From assembly GCA_036429605.1 (NCBI GenBank), contig JAVFKD010000010.1:558001-622000 (forward strand): a stretch of DNA of 64,000 bases. Direction: 5' to 3'. Made by a program: the position numbers and the translations under genes. This stretch comes from Cladobotryum mycophilum (taxonomy: Eukaryota > Ascomycota > Sordariomycetes > Hypocreales > Hypocreaceae). Below the pieces are notes generated by a model. The model did not search any database. It saw nothing but the letters and a program-made list of their open reading frames with translations, and was not told where the DNA came from. Shown here piece after piece: positions 36,758 through 47,631 of this stretch (positions are counted from its first letter, which is position 1; each line of letters begins with the position of its first letter).

Positions 36758-38867
36758 ATGGCGAGTAAGATAATGAAAGCTCTCCCCCACGAGAAGCGAA
36801 AGGGTGAATCAGTATGTCTCGACGTTGCTGCATTGTAACCGTGTCCCCCACAACTAAAGCTGATATTCGACTTGCAGGCTCTTAGCGAATTCGCAGAGTA
36901 CGTTGAACAGCAGCAGAATCTCCGCTTCCCTGCATCTGCCAAGGCTGCGGCGAACTCGGTGGAGCATCATGCCGAACTTGATGCCCTCTTTGACAACCTT
37001 GATCTGGTAGACTCGGCACCTCGAATAATGTTGAAAGACCTCGTACTTGGTTCGGACGATGACTCACTAAAGCAGCTTGGAAACATAATAGGCGAGAGGA
37101 TAGAAGAGGGTATTGAAGAGACCGTGTTTGATCTCGGCTTTGAGAATACTGGAGACTCCATGCAGTTGACCGTTGATGAATGGAATACTGCGTACACAAG
37201 ACTGGAATTGGCCGCCAAGGGTATAAATTGTCATTGCCAGCTCCTGTTAACCAAGAATGTTGGCGGGGACAAGGAAGCAGAAAGCACAGCGACCAAGCCC
37301 GACAAAGACAAGAGCTGCAGCGGCAAGGTACTCATCCGCAGGAAACCATCCAAGATAGAAGATGTGATTGAGACCAGGATAGCGGTGGTAGGAAATGGTA
37401 GGCAGACCATGCTTCGACATTGAGGACGCCAAATGCTAACTGACAAAACAGTTGATGCAGGCAAGAGTTCCCTATTAGGCGTGCTTGTCAAGAATGAACT
37501 GGATGATGGTCGAGGAAAAGCCCGAGTCAATCTCTTCCGTCACAAGCATGAGATAGAGACAGGTCGAACCAGCTCAGTAGGTATGGAAATCATGGGCTTT
37601 GACACCACGGGGAATGTGGTCACTTCAGAAACCCCAGGACGTAAGTTTTGGATGCCTCGCAATTTGGGCCTCACTAACACAAAATAGGAAAATTGTCCTG
37701 GGAGGATATAGGGAAACGCTCCGCCAAGGTCATTACCTTTAGTGATCTTGCCGGCCACGAAAAGTATTTACGGACCACGGTTTTTGGTCTTCTCTCTAGC
37801 AGCCCAGATTACTGTCTTCTTATGGTCGCAGCAAACAATGGTCTAGTGGGTATGAGCAAAGAGCACTTGGGTATTGCCCTCGCTCTCAATGTCCCAGTCA
37901 TGGTCGTCATTACCAAGATCGACATTTGCCCCCCAACATCCTGAAGGAGACCATCGGTCAAATTAACAAGATAATGAAGAGCCCTGGCGCACGCAAGCTG
38001 CCGACATTTATTACAAATCATGAGGAGTGTGTAAACACTGCGACTCAGTTTGTGAGCAAGAGGATATGTCCAGTGTTTCAAGTGTCCAACGTGACGGGAG
38101 AGAACCTCGATCTAGTACGGACGTTTCTCAATATTTTGCCGCATCACGGGCACTACAATTCGGACGCACCTTTTGAGTTTCATGTTAATGACACGTTCTC
38201 GGTGCCGTTTGCAGGGACAGTCGTCTCGGGAATCGTCAAATCCGGCGTAATTCACGACGGCGATGATGTCATGATTGGACCGGACTCTCTGGGCAAGTTC
38301 GCACCTACTACAATACGTTCCATCGAGCGCAAGAGGATACGAGTACAAGCTGCCTCGGCTGGCCAGTCAGCATCATTTGCGTTGAAGAAGGTGAAGAGAA
38401 AAGATGTTCGAAAAGGGATGGTATTGCTTCCCAAGGTGGAGGGAGAGGCTGCACCAAAGGTGTACAAAGATTTCGTTGCAGAAGGTGAGTTGCACGAAAA
38501 GATGCTTGTTGTCAAATTACTAACAAGCCAAGTTCTCATCTTATCCCATGCTACAACTATCAAGAAACGTTACCAGGCCATGTTGCACGTTGGGCCCGTC
38601 TCTCAGACGTGTTCCATCATCGATATCGACCGTGAGCTGATCCGTACCGGGGATCGAGCCACCGTCGCTTTCCAATTCGTTCTGCGCCCTGAATATTTAG
38701 CCCCGGGCGATCGTCTACTCTTCCGTGAGGGACGTACGCGAGGACTTGGCATAGTCAAATCCGTTGGCTACGATCCCAAGCATCCGCTCATGGGTAAGCC
38801 TGAAGAAAACGCTGAACAGGAGCGTGAGAGTCAGGCTGTGGGACAAGAGGGAGCGACAGATGCCTAA
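36758..38867 (+). CDS. GTPBP1/GTPBP2-like translational GTPase
   Basis: EF-Tu/eRF3-related GTPase of the GTPBP1-2 group, which in animals helps resolve stalled ribosomes. Exons 36758..36811, 36878..37397, 37452..37640 and 37688..38867. G1 spans intron 2 as GNVDAGKSS (near residue 190), switch II has DLAGHEKY (near 273), and G4 is TKID (near 330). The C-terminal part has the domain II/III pattern ([34 protein letters not shown]). The frame breaks at the C6 run 37929-37934, straight after KIDIC; one more C gives [12 protein letters not shown] and a 647-residue protein, close to animal GTPBP1 length. Third intron is only 47 nt. The function in fungi is not established to my knowledge. Confidence 0.83.
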
Positions 38868-39113
38868 GTATCTGCGTGTCCGAAATACCCCTCTGTGGTC
38901 AATATCTTTCTTTGTGGTTGGGTTGGAGTAGTTGATACTAGAGTACTGGGATGATGTACGAACAAACAGCGGCATTTGGACAGGTTTTTTGCTTATTTTT
39001 ATTTTGTTCCAATGTAGTCAAATCGTCTGATTTTTACATATCTTGGAATCATGCATTTTTAGCTATAACGAATGAATCAATACATGCTTCTCTCTTATTA
39101 TTTGAGAGATCAG
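38868..39113. other. Short convergent intergenic spacer
   Basis: A 246-bp T-rich spacer between the 3' ends of the GTPase gene (+) and the Zn2Cys6 gene (-). Nothing else is seen. Confidence 0.5.
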
Positions 39114-40766
39114 TTAGTCTACATATCGATATAGCTCATCGCTCTTTAAGGCCATCGAAAGCTTTGTCTTTGGCTCTTGAATTAATTCGATAATATCGGG
39201 CTCATTGGTGCAATGCTCCTCTAGGTGAATACACATCGCCAGGCCTTCTACGATTGATCGTCGGCGGAGCCACCACATGTGACGTGAGCACACCATCGAA
39301 TGCCAGTACAAAAGGAGGAGCATCGCGCGGGGGTCCTTTTCTTCAACGAGGTTTCTGTATTGAATGTCGATCTGGGCGATGAAGCCAAGATAACTGACCA
39401 CATTGTTCTCGTTGAGGGGTTCGTTCCAGAGTTTGGAGAGCACACATGCCGGTATGTGATAGGGATTCGTGGATGGGGACGAATCTGGGGCGAGATCAAA
39501 GATGGAGTAAAATAGGGGTGGGAGAACGTGCGGGTCGATGGCGTCGGTGCCGTCTATGGGTGGATGACTATGGCTATCCTTGACGATCCTGTTGAAGGCG
39601 CTTTCAGGCCTGCTCGGATCCGTGATCTCCAACACGACGCGCTTACCGTGGCCCAGCTTGAGCCAGTCCAGATCGATGGGTTCCGGCTCCTTGAGCGGCC
39701 AGGCGGCGCGGGGATCGATGGTGTTGACGTAGGCAAAGGACGCGGCGCCGAGGAGCGAGGCGGCCACCCAGAGGGCGTCGCGCTGGGAGGAGGAGAGGGT
39801 GGTGGTGGGGGAGGGCTGGGCGAGGAGTTTCTTGAAGATGGCGGCGCCGTGGTACCAGTGGAAGGCGAGGGATGAGCGGTGGGATGGGGTGGATGGGGTG
39901 GAGAGGGAGAGAGAGAGGTGGGTGTCGTGGAGGAGGGAGATGGCGATGAAGATGTGGAAGAGAAAGGGGTGCTGGAGAGGTGAGTTAGTTGTTGTTGCCG
40001 CTGTTGCTATTTGTTTCACACTGAGATGTGAGACGGCGGGTTGAAAGGATCATGCAAACAAGGGGGAAATATGTGATTTTACGATGGGGCGATTTTACGA
40101 TGAAGATGGACATACCGAACTTGCTAGGTCAAGCATTGCTTTCCCATACCAGCCCCTCATCTTGGCATCGCCAAACGTATTCAGTGTCCTCTTATGAAAA
40201 CGATCAAGAATCGCATAGTCAGTCGGTCTCAGAGCATAGTCAACATAGTCACCGCCCACTGGCGACACAACAGGTATCCGCAACTGGGTGTGCAGGACCG
40301 GTTCCCAGAGCAGCTTCACGTCCTCGAACCTAATGCTCTCCCGCTCACAGCTGCTGCCGCTGCCGTAACTACTATGACCGCTGCTCAGGTTGAGCTTGAA
40401 TGCACCGGTGTGAGCGAGCTGTAGGGTTGGAGCGGTGTGTGAGTAGTTGCAGGTGAAGCCGGAAGCTTCGCATCGACGACATGTTGGCCTGGACTCATCG
40501 CACTAAAAGCGTTTTGCGAAATACGGGTTAGTAATAGTCTATGGGGATGGTGTATGTATCGACGGGGGCTTAATCCTCTTGAGGAACGGGCCGAGAAGGG
40601 CAATCTGAGAGGGGGGAAGATGGAGATGAAGCTAACTCACCTTGACGCTGCGTATCTTGCAATTGCCGCAGCCAAGGCGGGACTTGCGATGCGCCTTGCG
40701 TTTTCTGGCGGGGATGGAGGCGGCCGAGTGTTGGTCAGGAGCTGTTGTAGTGGTTCTCATGATCAT
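39114..40766 (-). CDS. Zn2Cys6 fungal transcription factor
   Basis: Exons 40641..40766, 40116..40502 and 39114..39971 (minus strand) give 456 residues. The DNA-binding zinc cluster has spacing C-x2-C-x6-C-x6-C-x2-C-x6-C; it starts CGNCKIRSVKC and is interrupted by intron 1 just before the third Cys (TTACTAAC branch, TTTTAG end). A basic ARKRKAHRKSRLG stretch precedes it. Intron 2 (144 nt) leads into HPFLFHIFIAISLLHD, start of the helical fungal-specific regulatory domain seen in UPC2/ECM22-like short regulators. Two in-frame ATGs, at 40766 and 40760, are possible starts. Single-exon reading misses the zinc cluster. Target genes cannot be told from the sequence. Confidence 0.87.
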
Positions 40767-42369
40767 GATGAAGAGCGGAAGATCAAGGAGTCACGGATGT
40801 CTTGAGTTGAGTGAGTGCCGTGCACGCTCTTCTCTCGTTACGTCGTGTTGTCTTAGCACTGACAGGGGCCGGTTTCTTAGACTCTTGTTTCTTGGGAAAC
40901 AAAAAAGTTGTGGAGAGGACTCTGGCCGCTTTATGCGATGAAAAAATATTGCAAGCACTTATACTCTGGACGGAGCATATCCTTGGTGAATGAATTTGCT
41001 TGCTTGCTTGCTTTGCGAGCCGTGTTTGGTTTGTCAGGTCCTCTCGGTTGATTTGGCGGGCTGGGCTGGTGGATCTGACATGTCAGATATGTCGAGTCAG
41101 CCCTGCTGGCATCTAAAGAGTCCTGGGTAGTAACCCGTACTAGACTAATTCTTGAACGCTTATAGTCCAATACTGAGGAATGGGGAAAAGATTTGGAGAT
41201 GAAGCTGCAGAGTAAGGTTCGGTTCGTATGGAGGAGTGGCGGATGGTGATGTATGGATGAATGTAGCCATCGAGGTTGGCTCAACATCATAGGTGCATTG
41301 GGATTGGGTCCCTGTTCCTGCGCTAACCGCGTTTCGTATTCAATCTTGATCATCTCCACTTTCTCGGCCCATCGGATCATCACTGAACGAGAAGGGGGGC
41401 GATGGACGCTGTATTCTTTAATACGGATGGGTGAAATATAGCTATACGGCTATAACGTATGTACAGGTACGCGTAAGTTTAGTATCTACAAGCATTGGAT
41501 ACTACGGTTTGTATTAGGCATTACAAGCATGCTCTTCACAAGGTAACTTACAGCTCTACCTATGGATACAACCAGGAACAAGGCTGGTACCGATGGCTCG
41601 TAAACTAACTAGACTCCTGCAGTGCGACTCTATAATACTTCCGTCCTGCATATCGATTATGCGGATCCTCCCTTGGCGTGAACGACTTACAACGTTGAGT
41701 TACCGAACGTTAACACTAGATCTGTACCGGACCCCAACACTAAACGGATTGATAATACCCTCCCCAGAACAAAGGCTTTGTTTGCATCGGCAATTTCCAG
41801 GTTGTCTTGGGTTCGTTGAACGGCGCCAGCGCTATCAACTAGTGAGGTTGTAGAACGGACACTTACGGGGGTTAGAGCTATTCTCTCTCCCCAGTCTCAG
41901 TCTCTTAGTTATGAATCATCAATCAATTTGTACAAGCTGTAAGATTGAGAAAAGAAAGAGGGCTAAAGCACAACTACCGACCTAGCTATTCACGAAAGGG
42001 GAAGAATCACCCCATTTTCTCTCCCGAGCTGAACCATGCCTAGTCGTACCGTCTCAGTCCGTCCCGACTAAAGCGACTTCGTCCCATTATCAACTACCAG
42101 ACAGGTGACCATGGTTTTTGTTTAATCACCTCATGTCTGGCAATAAATGATGACCCCTGGAGGTCCAAGAAGTTGTTTTCTCTTTTCCAGGGCAGGTCAA
42201 ATACATGTCCTACTAGCAGCTTCTCCACCTCTTGACAGGAGAGAGGGGATATAAAGCCCGTGGATCTGCTGTTGCTCGAGACTGACGATTCCCCGGACCA
42301 GACCATCACAACTCCGTCATTGTGAACAAAACCCAATTCCCCATTAATACCTTGAATACTGTCATCAAA
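40767..42369. other. Divergent intergenic region, Zn2Cys6 gene / secreted protein gene
   Basis: No supportable gene. A short TTGC repeat lies near 40995-41010. The right end holds the TATA box and probable leader of the secreted protein gene. This marks the change from housekeeping to accessory sequence. Confidence 0.5.
42250..42255 (+). promoter_or_regulatory. TATA box of secreted protein gene
   Basis: TATAAA 115 bases before the ATG at 42370. A consensus TATA box is unusual among the housekeeping genes in this window and suggests regulated expression. Confidence 0.6.
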
Positions 42370-42784
42370 ATGAAGTTCACCGCTGCTCTCACCGTTCTCT
42401 TCTCCCTCGCCGCCATTGGCACCGCGACTCCCACTGGGGAGAGGGCGATTATTGCAGAACCCCTTCCTACTGATGGGGCCACCATCTTTTCCGCCTACAA
42501 AAGCTGCAGTTCAATCCGCACTAATAGTGATAAGTGCACCGGAAAGAGATTGGGCCCTCAAAACTCATGGCACAACTGGTACGTAAAACCACATCGGCGT
42601 TTGAGAAGGCCCCCCCGCCGTGTGCAATCCGTCGTTGGCTAACCCTTTATTGCCCCCATATAGCAAGAACCGAGACGGTAAATGCTGTGCCGCGCACAAG
42701 GACGGAAGCGGTGGTCAGGACGTTGCTAGGGGCCAGGGACGGGAAGATTGTGGCTACTGCTTCAGTGGAAAGTGCAAGGCTTAA
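42370..42784 (+). CDS. Small secreted cysteine-rich protein, 109 aa
   Basis: Exons 42370..42578 and 42664..42784, with an intron (GTACGT...CATATAG) that splits a Cys codon: TG from exon 1 and C from exon 2. The first about 20 residues (MKFTAALTVLFSLAAIGTAT) are a clear signal peptide. The mature part has eight cysteines: two before the intron, one made by the splice, then CC, and a C-x2-C-x4-C end, CGYCFSGKC. An even number of cysteines suggests four disulfides. I recognise no named family. By size and type it is a candidate effector or antimicrobial-like protein of the apoplast, which is inference. Unrelated to the two 79-residue proteins further right. Confidence 0.8.
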
Positions 42785-44364
42785 ACGTAAACGATTTGAT
42801 GCTTGCTTTCTTGCTATTGAGGGCTGTAAGGTACCTTGGAGGATTGGCGTTAGTATACCTGATCTTCTGCAATTGCCGGATTTATTACTTAATTATCTAC
42901 TGTATATTTGCTTTTCTGGCACGAATCGAAATGATACTGCCTCCAGTGTTAGCAAGCATTATTCCCGTGTGTATGTGTTCCTGTGTGTTCGTAGGCATGT
43001 GAAAAAACTCATCTGCTTAGGGGGCAAGCCACACTGTAGACTATGTGAGCACGACCTGCGTGGTTGAGGCCTTGCTGGTCAAGTGTCATATTCTGCCCTG
43101 AATAAGGTTGTGTGACAATGCTATGAATAAGAGGGTAAGAACATGAACACAGGTATAGGATAATCCTACATTCTTGGTACTCGAGAGAGAGCTTTGATGG
43201 CGATGTTAAAAATACACGAGTACACATCCGAGTGTAAAGGCCCCTTTTCGTCCCGGAAGTCTCATACGGTGGCTCGGGAGGCTTACATTGGGGCCATTAA
43301 TATGATCAGGAAAGATGAGTAGTCGGCGGTTCTGGGCACCAAAGTATAAACAAAGTAAGATTGATAAGGTTGATCCACTATACATTCACATGTCAAGACT
43401 TCCTTCATCTCGAATCCCGGGTTCGCCTACGGGCTTTGGCACCCGGTGCGATATGTGTGGATTGTTGCAACCGCTATCCGCGGTTAAGTGCGTTACACAG
43501 ATAAGATCCTCATCCGATGCGATTTTCTGCCAGGGTGCTCGCGATGGTCGGGTCCTGGGATAGACGTGGAACGGTCAGAGCTGCGAGCCCCGAGGTCTGG
43601 GTGGAGGAGAGCGTTGTGCGTTTGGTGGTTGTGGCTGAACAGTGGGGGATTGATTGAGTTCTTCTGGAGGAAGAAAAGTCTCCATGATGTGGAGCACTGA
43701 TGGGGGGTAAATGGTTTCTATAGACGAGATAGGTCGAGTTTGATCTTGATGGGGAATTGGTACAAGACGTTTGATATTATGAGACGTGTGCAACATTGTT
43801 ATATACTTTTTGTGCACAGAGCAATAGCCATTTGCCGACTCGACCCCCACGCTCGCAACCTCCCAAGCCTAGCTGTCTGCTCTCCCTTGTAGGGTATCTA
43901 CACAATATCAAAAGGAATTCCATGTTTCGGGGGCTCTTCAGCCGAAGCACATCGGTGGCAAAAATACGTCTGTGGATGATTAAAGTTAAACGACTTTGTG
44001 CCTCGGAGCCTCCCACGAGACCACTGTCTGTCATCACGAGCATGTTTAGAATCTGCTAGTTCATTTTTTTGACTCGGTGAACATTTGGCTCATCACAGAT
44101 GATGGTTCAGAGGCATCAGAAAGAAACTGCTTCTGTAGCTATCAAGATGGTCGAATGCAAGTCCATGGCCATTCCCGTCATATCGTACAGAGTTGATCGC
44201 GGATCATGCCGAGTATGGAGAAAATGACTTGGTTCGGAAGGGGGCAACATTCGGCCTTCTGCGGCGGACTGATATTATGCAATCATGACTGCTATCTTCA
44301 AGTCCCAAAGCGTCTAGTGTTCCTTTAATGATGTATCTACTTCAGCTGTATATGAATGTCTACT
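42785..44364. other. Intergenic region, no clear gene
   Basis: Only short ORFs of ordinary composition. A proline-rich minus-strand frame near 43575-43690 (start METFLPPEELNQ) is the only one that looks protein-like, and nothing supports it as a gene. Confidence 0.45.
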
Positions 44365-45767
44365 TTATAGAGAATGAGTGCCCAGCAACTTCTTGAACTC
44401 AGCCTTCAATGCCTCCTCGGTTTCCGGCCCCAACAAATCCTCACCAGCTAGATTGCAAAGATCCATGTACAGGTTCTGGCGATCAAAATTACCAGGAACT
44501 TCCACAACGGTCCCAATCTTCTCCACAATCTTCCTGATAATATTGCCTCTATCCATACGAGAGCTGGCGGCAATTGATATGCTCTCTGTCAGAAGCGTTG
44601 CCCTCGTCACATTTGCGTCTGCCTCCCGTCTTGATACCAAACCCATCCTCTGTTTCTCGGCTGCCAGTATCTCGGCGATGATCCCAGCATAGATATGGCG
44701 ATAGGCTGCTAGTGTTTCGGGTGAATCATCGCGACTATAGGGGTCTTCTCGAACCCCATCAGATCCGTCTCCGTTCATTCCTGGATCCAAATCCCGAGTC
44801 AGCCACCCAGGGTATTTCAGGTTCCCCACAGAATGCGGGCGGACAGAGACTCCGTTCCAGTCAATGATCCCAACTAAATCTCCATCAGGGGAAACGATGA
44901 AATTCTGAATGTCGAAATCAGGATGTGCAAGGACAAAAGATCCTTCATAGACCTTGAAGAAGTCGACAATGCAACCAATGAAGAGCATCAAGAGTCGCTG
45001 CTGGCCTTTCGAAAACACACTCAAACCGTCTTCTTTGCCTACTAGTCTAGTATAAAACTCCTCGGTATTCAGAAAGGGGCCTGTTTCTATATAGACGGGC
45101 ATATCTTTGAGCCGATATCTCATTAGTTCCTTAGGCATCGGATTCTCATCCAACTCCCTCGATGGTCCAATTCCAGATGGTTCACCATCGTTACCGAAAA
45201 CGATCTTGCCGCCCATGGTAAAAGTAAACTGGCTTAACTGGGTCATGGATTCGGCCACACCATGTAGAACCCGAGCTCGACGACGACGAAGCTCCCCGCG
45301 GTCACTGTTTTGTCGCACCAAAAGTCTTGTAGAGGGACTCCGGCGATGAAAGCAAGGCAGATGTATGGACAATGTAATGGGTTATAGATCGTGGCACTCA
45401 TTCCAAAGACCTCAGGAGCAGGAATAGAAGTTCGTCGTCGAATGAGCTGAATGGTCAAGGCCTCTGATACCAGCGCGTCAGCAGAAGCTTCATCCTATAA
45501 TCCTCGCATTCCGTTGATGGGTATTTTGACGAGCCATCTGGTGCCATCTTCAAAGGTGATGGGAAAGAGAATATGGTATGATCCATAAAGAGGATCCTCG
45601 ACAACTGGCTTTCTGGTCAAGGGAATTCCTGGGTGCCTAGCTATCCACATGTCGACCGCGATCGAGGGGATGTTGGCTTGCTGAAGGACGGTCAAGACAG
45701 GTATAAACCGTTGCCATTCATCCTCAGAATGGATCGACGATGGCGACAGTGCGCCATTTGTTGACAT
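44365..45767 (-). pseudogene. Disrupted aminoglycoside-phosphotransferase-like (APH family) gene
   Basis: A 467-residue kinase-like protein of the APH/choline-kinase fold type common in filamentous fungi. Start MSTNGALSPSSIHSED at 45767. Recognisable parts are the nucleotide-binding lobe RWLVKIPI, the catalytic loop-like FVLAHPDFDIQNFIVSPDG, and the metal-binding loop LVGIIDWNGVSV. Two lesions separate these parts. First, an in-frame TAG at 45495-45497 sits where TGG (Trp) would be expected. Second, the frame breaks at the T4 run 45308-45311, where one extra base would join CDK to NSDRGELRRRR. The second may be a sequencing fault like others here; the first is a point change and supports a true pseudogene. 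The substrate is unknown. Confidence 0.7.
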
Positions 45768-46860
45768 TGTAATGAAATTGGATAGAATATAGATGTGAAG
45801 GCGTAAACGGGTATTCGGTCTCTGGTGCAGCTGAGTAAGTGAGGGAGGAATGTTGGCTGAGAGTGAAGCCACAGATGATCTCAGTTGTTGGTTAGCTTTC
45901 CGATACCAGCCCAGACATCCACGCCCCATGTTTCTATGGCAAAGCCAACCACGACCCATGAGCCAATATACAGTATCGGGCAGCAGCGGCTAACTAATGA
46001 TATGGATAGACTCAAACAAGGCAAAACTTTGATTGCACTTGATAATTTATCTTTGAGCCTCGTTTATCATAACCGAAATTTGCCCTGCCCTTGCCTTGAA
46101 AAATATGACTTGGCCCTCAACGCTGAAAACGTACCTAGAAAAGAACCGAAAGGCGTTTGTAGACTCAATGTATTGACAAAGAAGATAGAACGAACTTGAA
46201 TACGCCTTCCAATGACGCATGATGCGGTTCTAGAGGCGGCAGAGCTGGTCTAGTAGCCATGGTTGATAGAGTCATCAATGACCACTAACCCGGGGGGGGG
46301 GGTTCAATTTGACTAATATCATAAAACGTTCAAAGTCAATTCAAGATAGACTAAATTCCATAAAGTGATGGGGTTTCATCTTGACCTTGTTGCTCCAGCA
46401 TAAGCCACAGCCCCACGGAAGAAGGTTCAAGGGGTGGGCTAGACCTAACTGTAAACGCTTTTAGAATCAAGCAATTGGGTTCATGTTTATTTTACTTAAA
46501 CTAGTTGTATAAATAGGCTCTTTTGTAATTTGATTTATGTTCAGCCATGCTGTTCTCTTATATTTGTATGGCCGGGCTATGGCTGAAAGCCTATATAAGA
46601 TGAACTCTCTCAAGAGAAGCCTGGAGAATCTGGCATCAGACAGCCCTCACAAGAGAAGTATATAAAGCAGCATACCATTTGCTTTTCTTCAGTCTTGCTC
46701 TTCGTTTTATCATCAACAACCAATCATCAGATATCTACCATCACCTCATCTCTGGGACCTGTTTCTTAGTACAGAACAAACCACAAAGAATCGCCAGCAA
46801 TTCTCAATCAAGGCCTTCATTCAAACAACCATCAGGAAATAATAAAAGAAATCCTCAAAG
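45768..46860. other. Upstream region of the small Cys-rich gene
   Basis: No gene. A G9 run lies near 46293-46301. From about 46590 it is promoter-like, with TATATAAG and TATATAAAG boxes and a leader rich in CATCA/CAACA words. Confidence 0.5.
46661..46666 (+). promoter_or_regulatory. TATA box
   Basis: TATAAA 195 bases before the ATG at 46861; a second TATATAAG lies about 70 bases further upstream. The interval to the ATG resembles a fungal 5' UTR. Confidence 0.55.
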
Positions 46861-47244
46861 ATGTGTCACCATTGGTAAGCAAGTTCCCCGTCAAAAGTCG
46901 GTCCCCCATATTCAAGCGCTAACCCTGTCCACAGTCCCACTTGCAAGAAGGCCTGCAGCACAAGGTGTGTGGCAAAGGGCCACATATCAAGGTGCCCACA
47001 TGACGGCCAATATTTCTTGAACACTTGTGCGAGCTGCCATGGCGGCCAGATACGAGAAATACTAAAAGAAAGGAGGCGCAAGGAGGAAGAGAGACGTGAG
47101 GAAGAAACACGCCGTCGAGGGGGGCGAGAAGAGGGGGATAGAGGGACGAGGCAACATGAGAGAGGCACGAAAGAACTCAAAAGGCGGGAGACGAAACGCG
47201 ACCGCCAACAAAAGAGGCCAAAGGAGAGACGTAGGAGGGGTTGA
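46861..47244 (+). CDS. Small Cys-rich, zinc-ribbon-like protein with charged tail
   Basis: Exon 1 is only 14 nt (46861..46874); a 60-nt intron (GTAAGC...CCACAG) splits the codon of the fifth residue, which becomes Cys; exon 2 runs 46935..47244. The product has 107 residues. Residues 1-43 contain nine Cys and several His: MCHHC, CKKAC, a further C-x3-C pair, C-PHDG and CASCHGG, which suggests one or two zinc sites. The remaining 60 residues are almost only Arg, Lys, Glu, Asp, Gln and Gly, a long charged helix. There is no signal peptide. I do not recognise the family. The splice model is supported by the cysteine pattern and the upstream TATA box, but not proven. Confidence 0.6.
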
Positions 47245-47631
47245 GGCTATGGCCTTTATACACACAGTCTATAATACCTGCATCATGAAGTAGACACATC
47301 AATTTACTATCATGAGTTTTACATAATGGAAATCTTATGGACCTAGAAGAAATTAACAAATCCTACCATGTACAGTGAATCCAATAAGCGTATATGTGTT
47401 CAGATGCGAGAGACAATTTATTTGCGACATGTGCATCGGTCAAGTATCCAAAACGACGAACCATCGTCCATGAAAGTGAATCATATCCTTGCTTGATGCT
47501 TGGTCTAACAAAATAACTTTTTGTGTGATGGAAGCGACTTCAGTTTCTGAGCTGGTAATTCAGGCACACCATGTCCCGCATTATTGCAACACCATATAAG
47601 AAGGCATGAAAAAGTCAATTCATCCTATGCG
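47245..47631. other. Convergent intergenic spacer
   Basis: Between the small Cys-rich gene (+) and the Zn2Cys6 regulator (-). No ORF or repeat of note. Confidence 0.5.
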
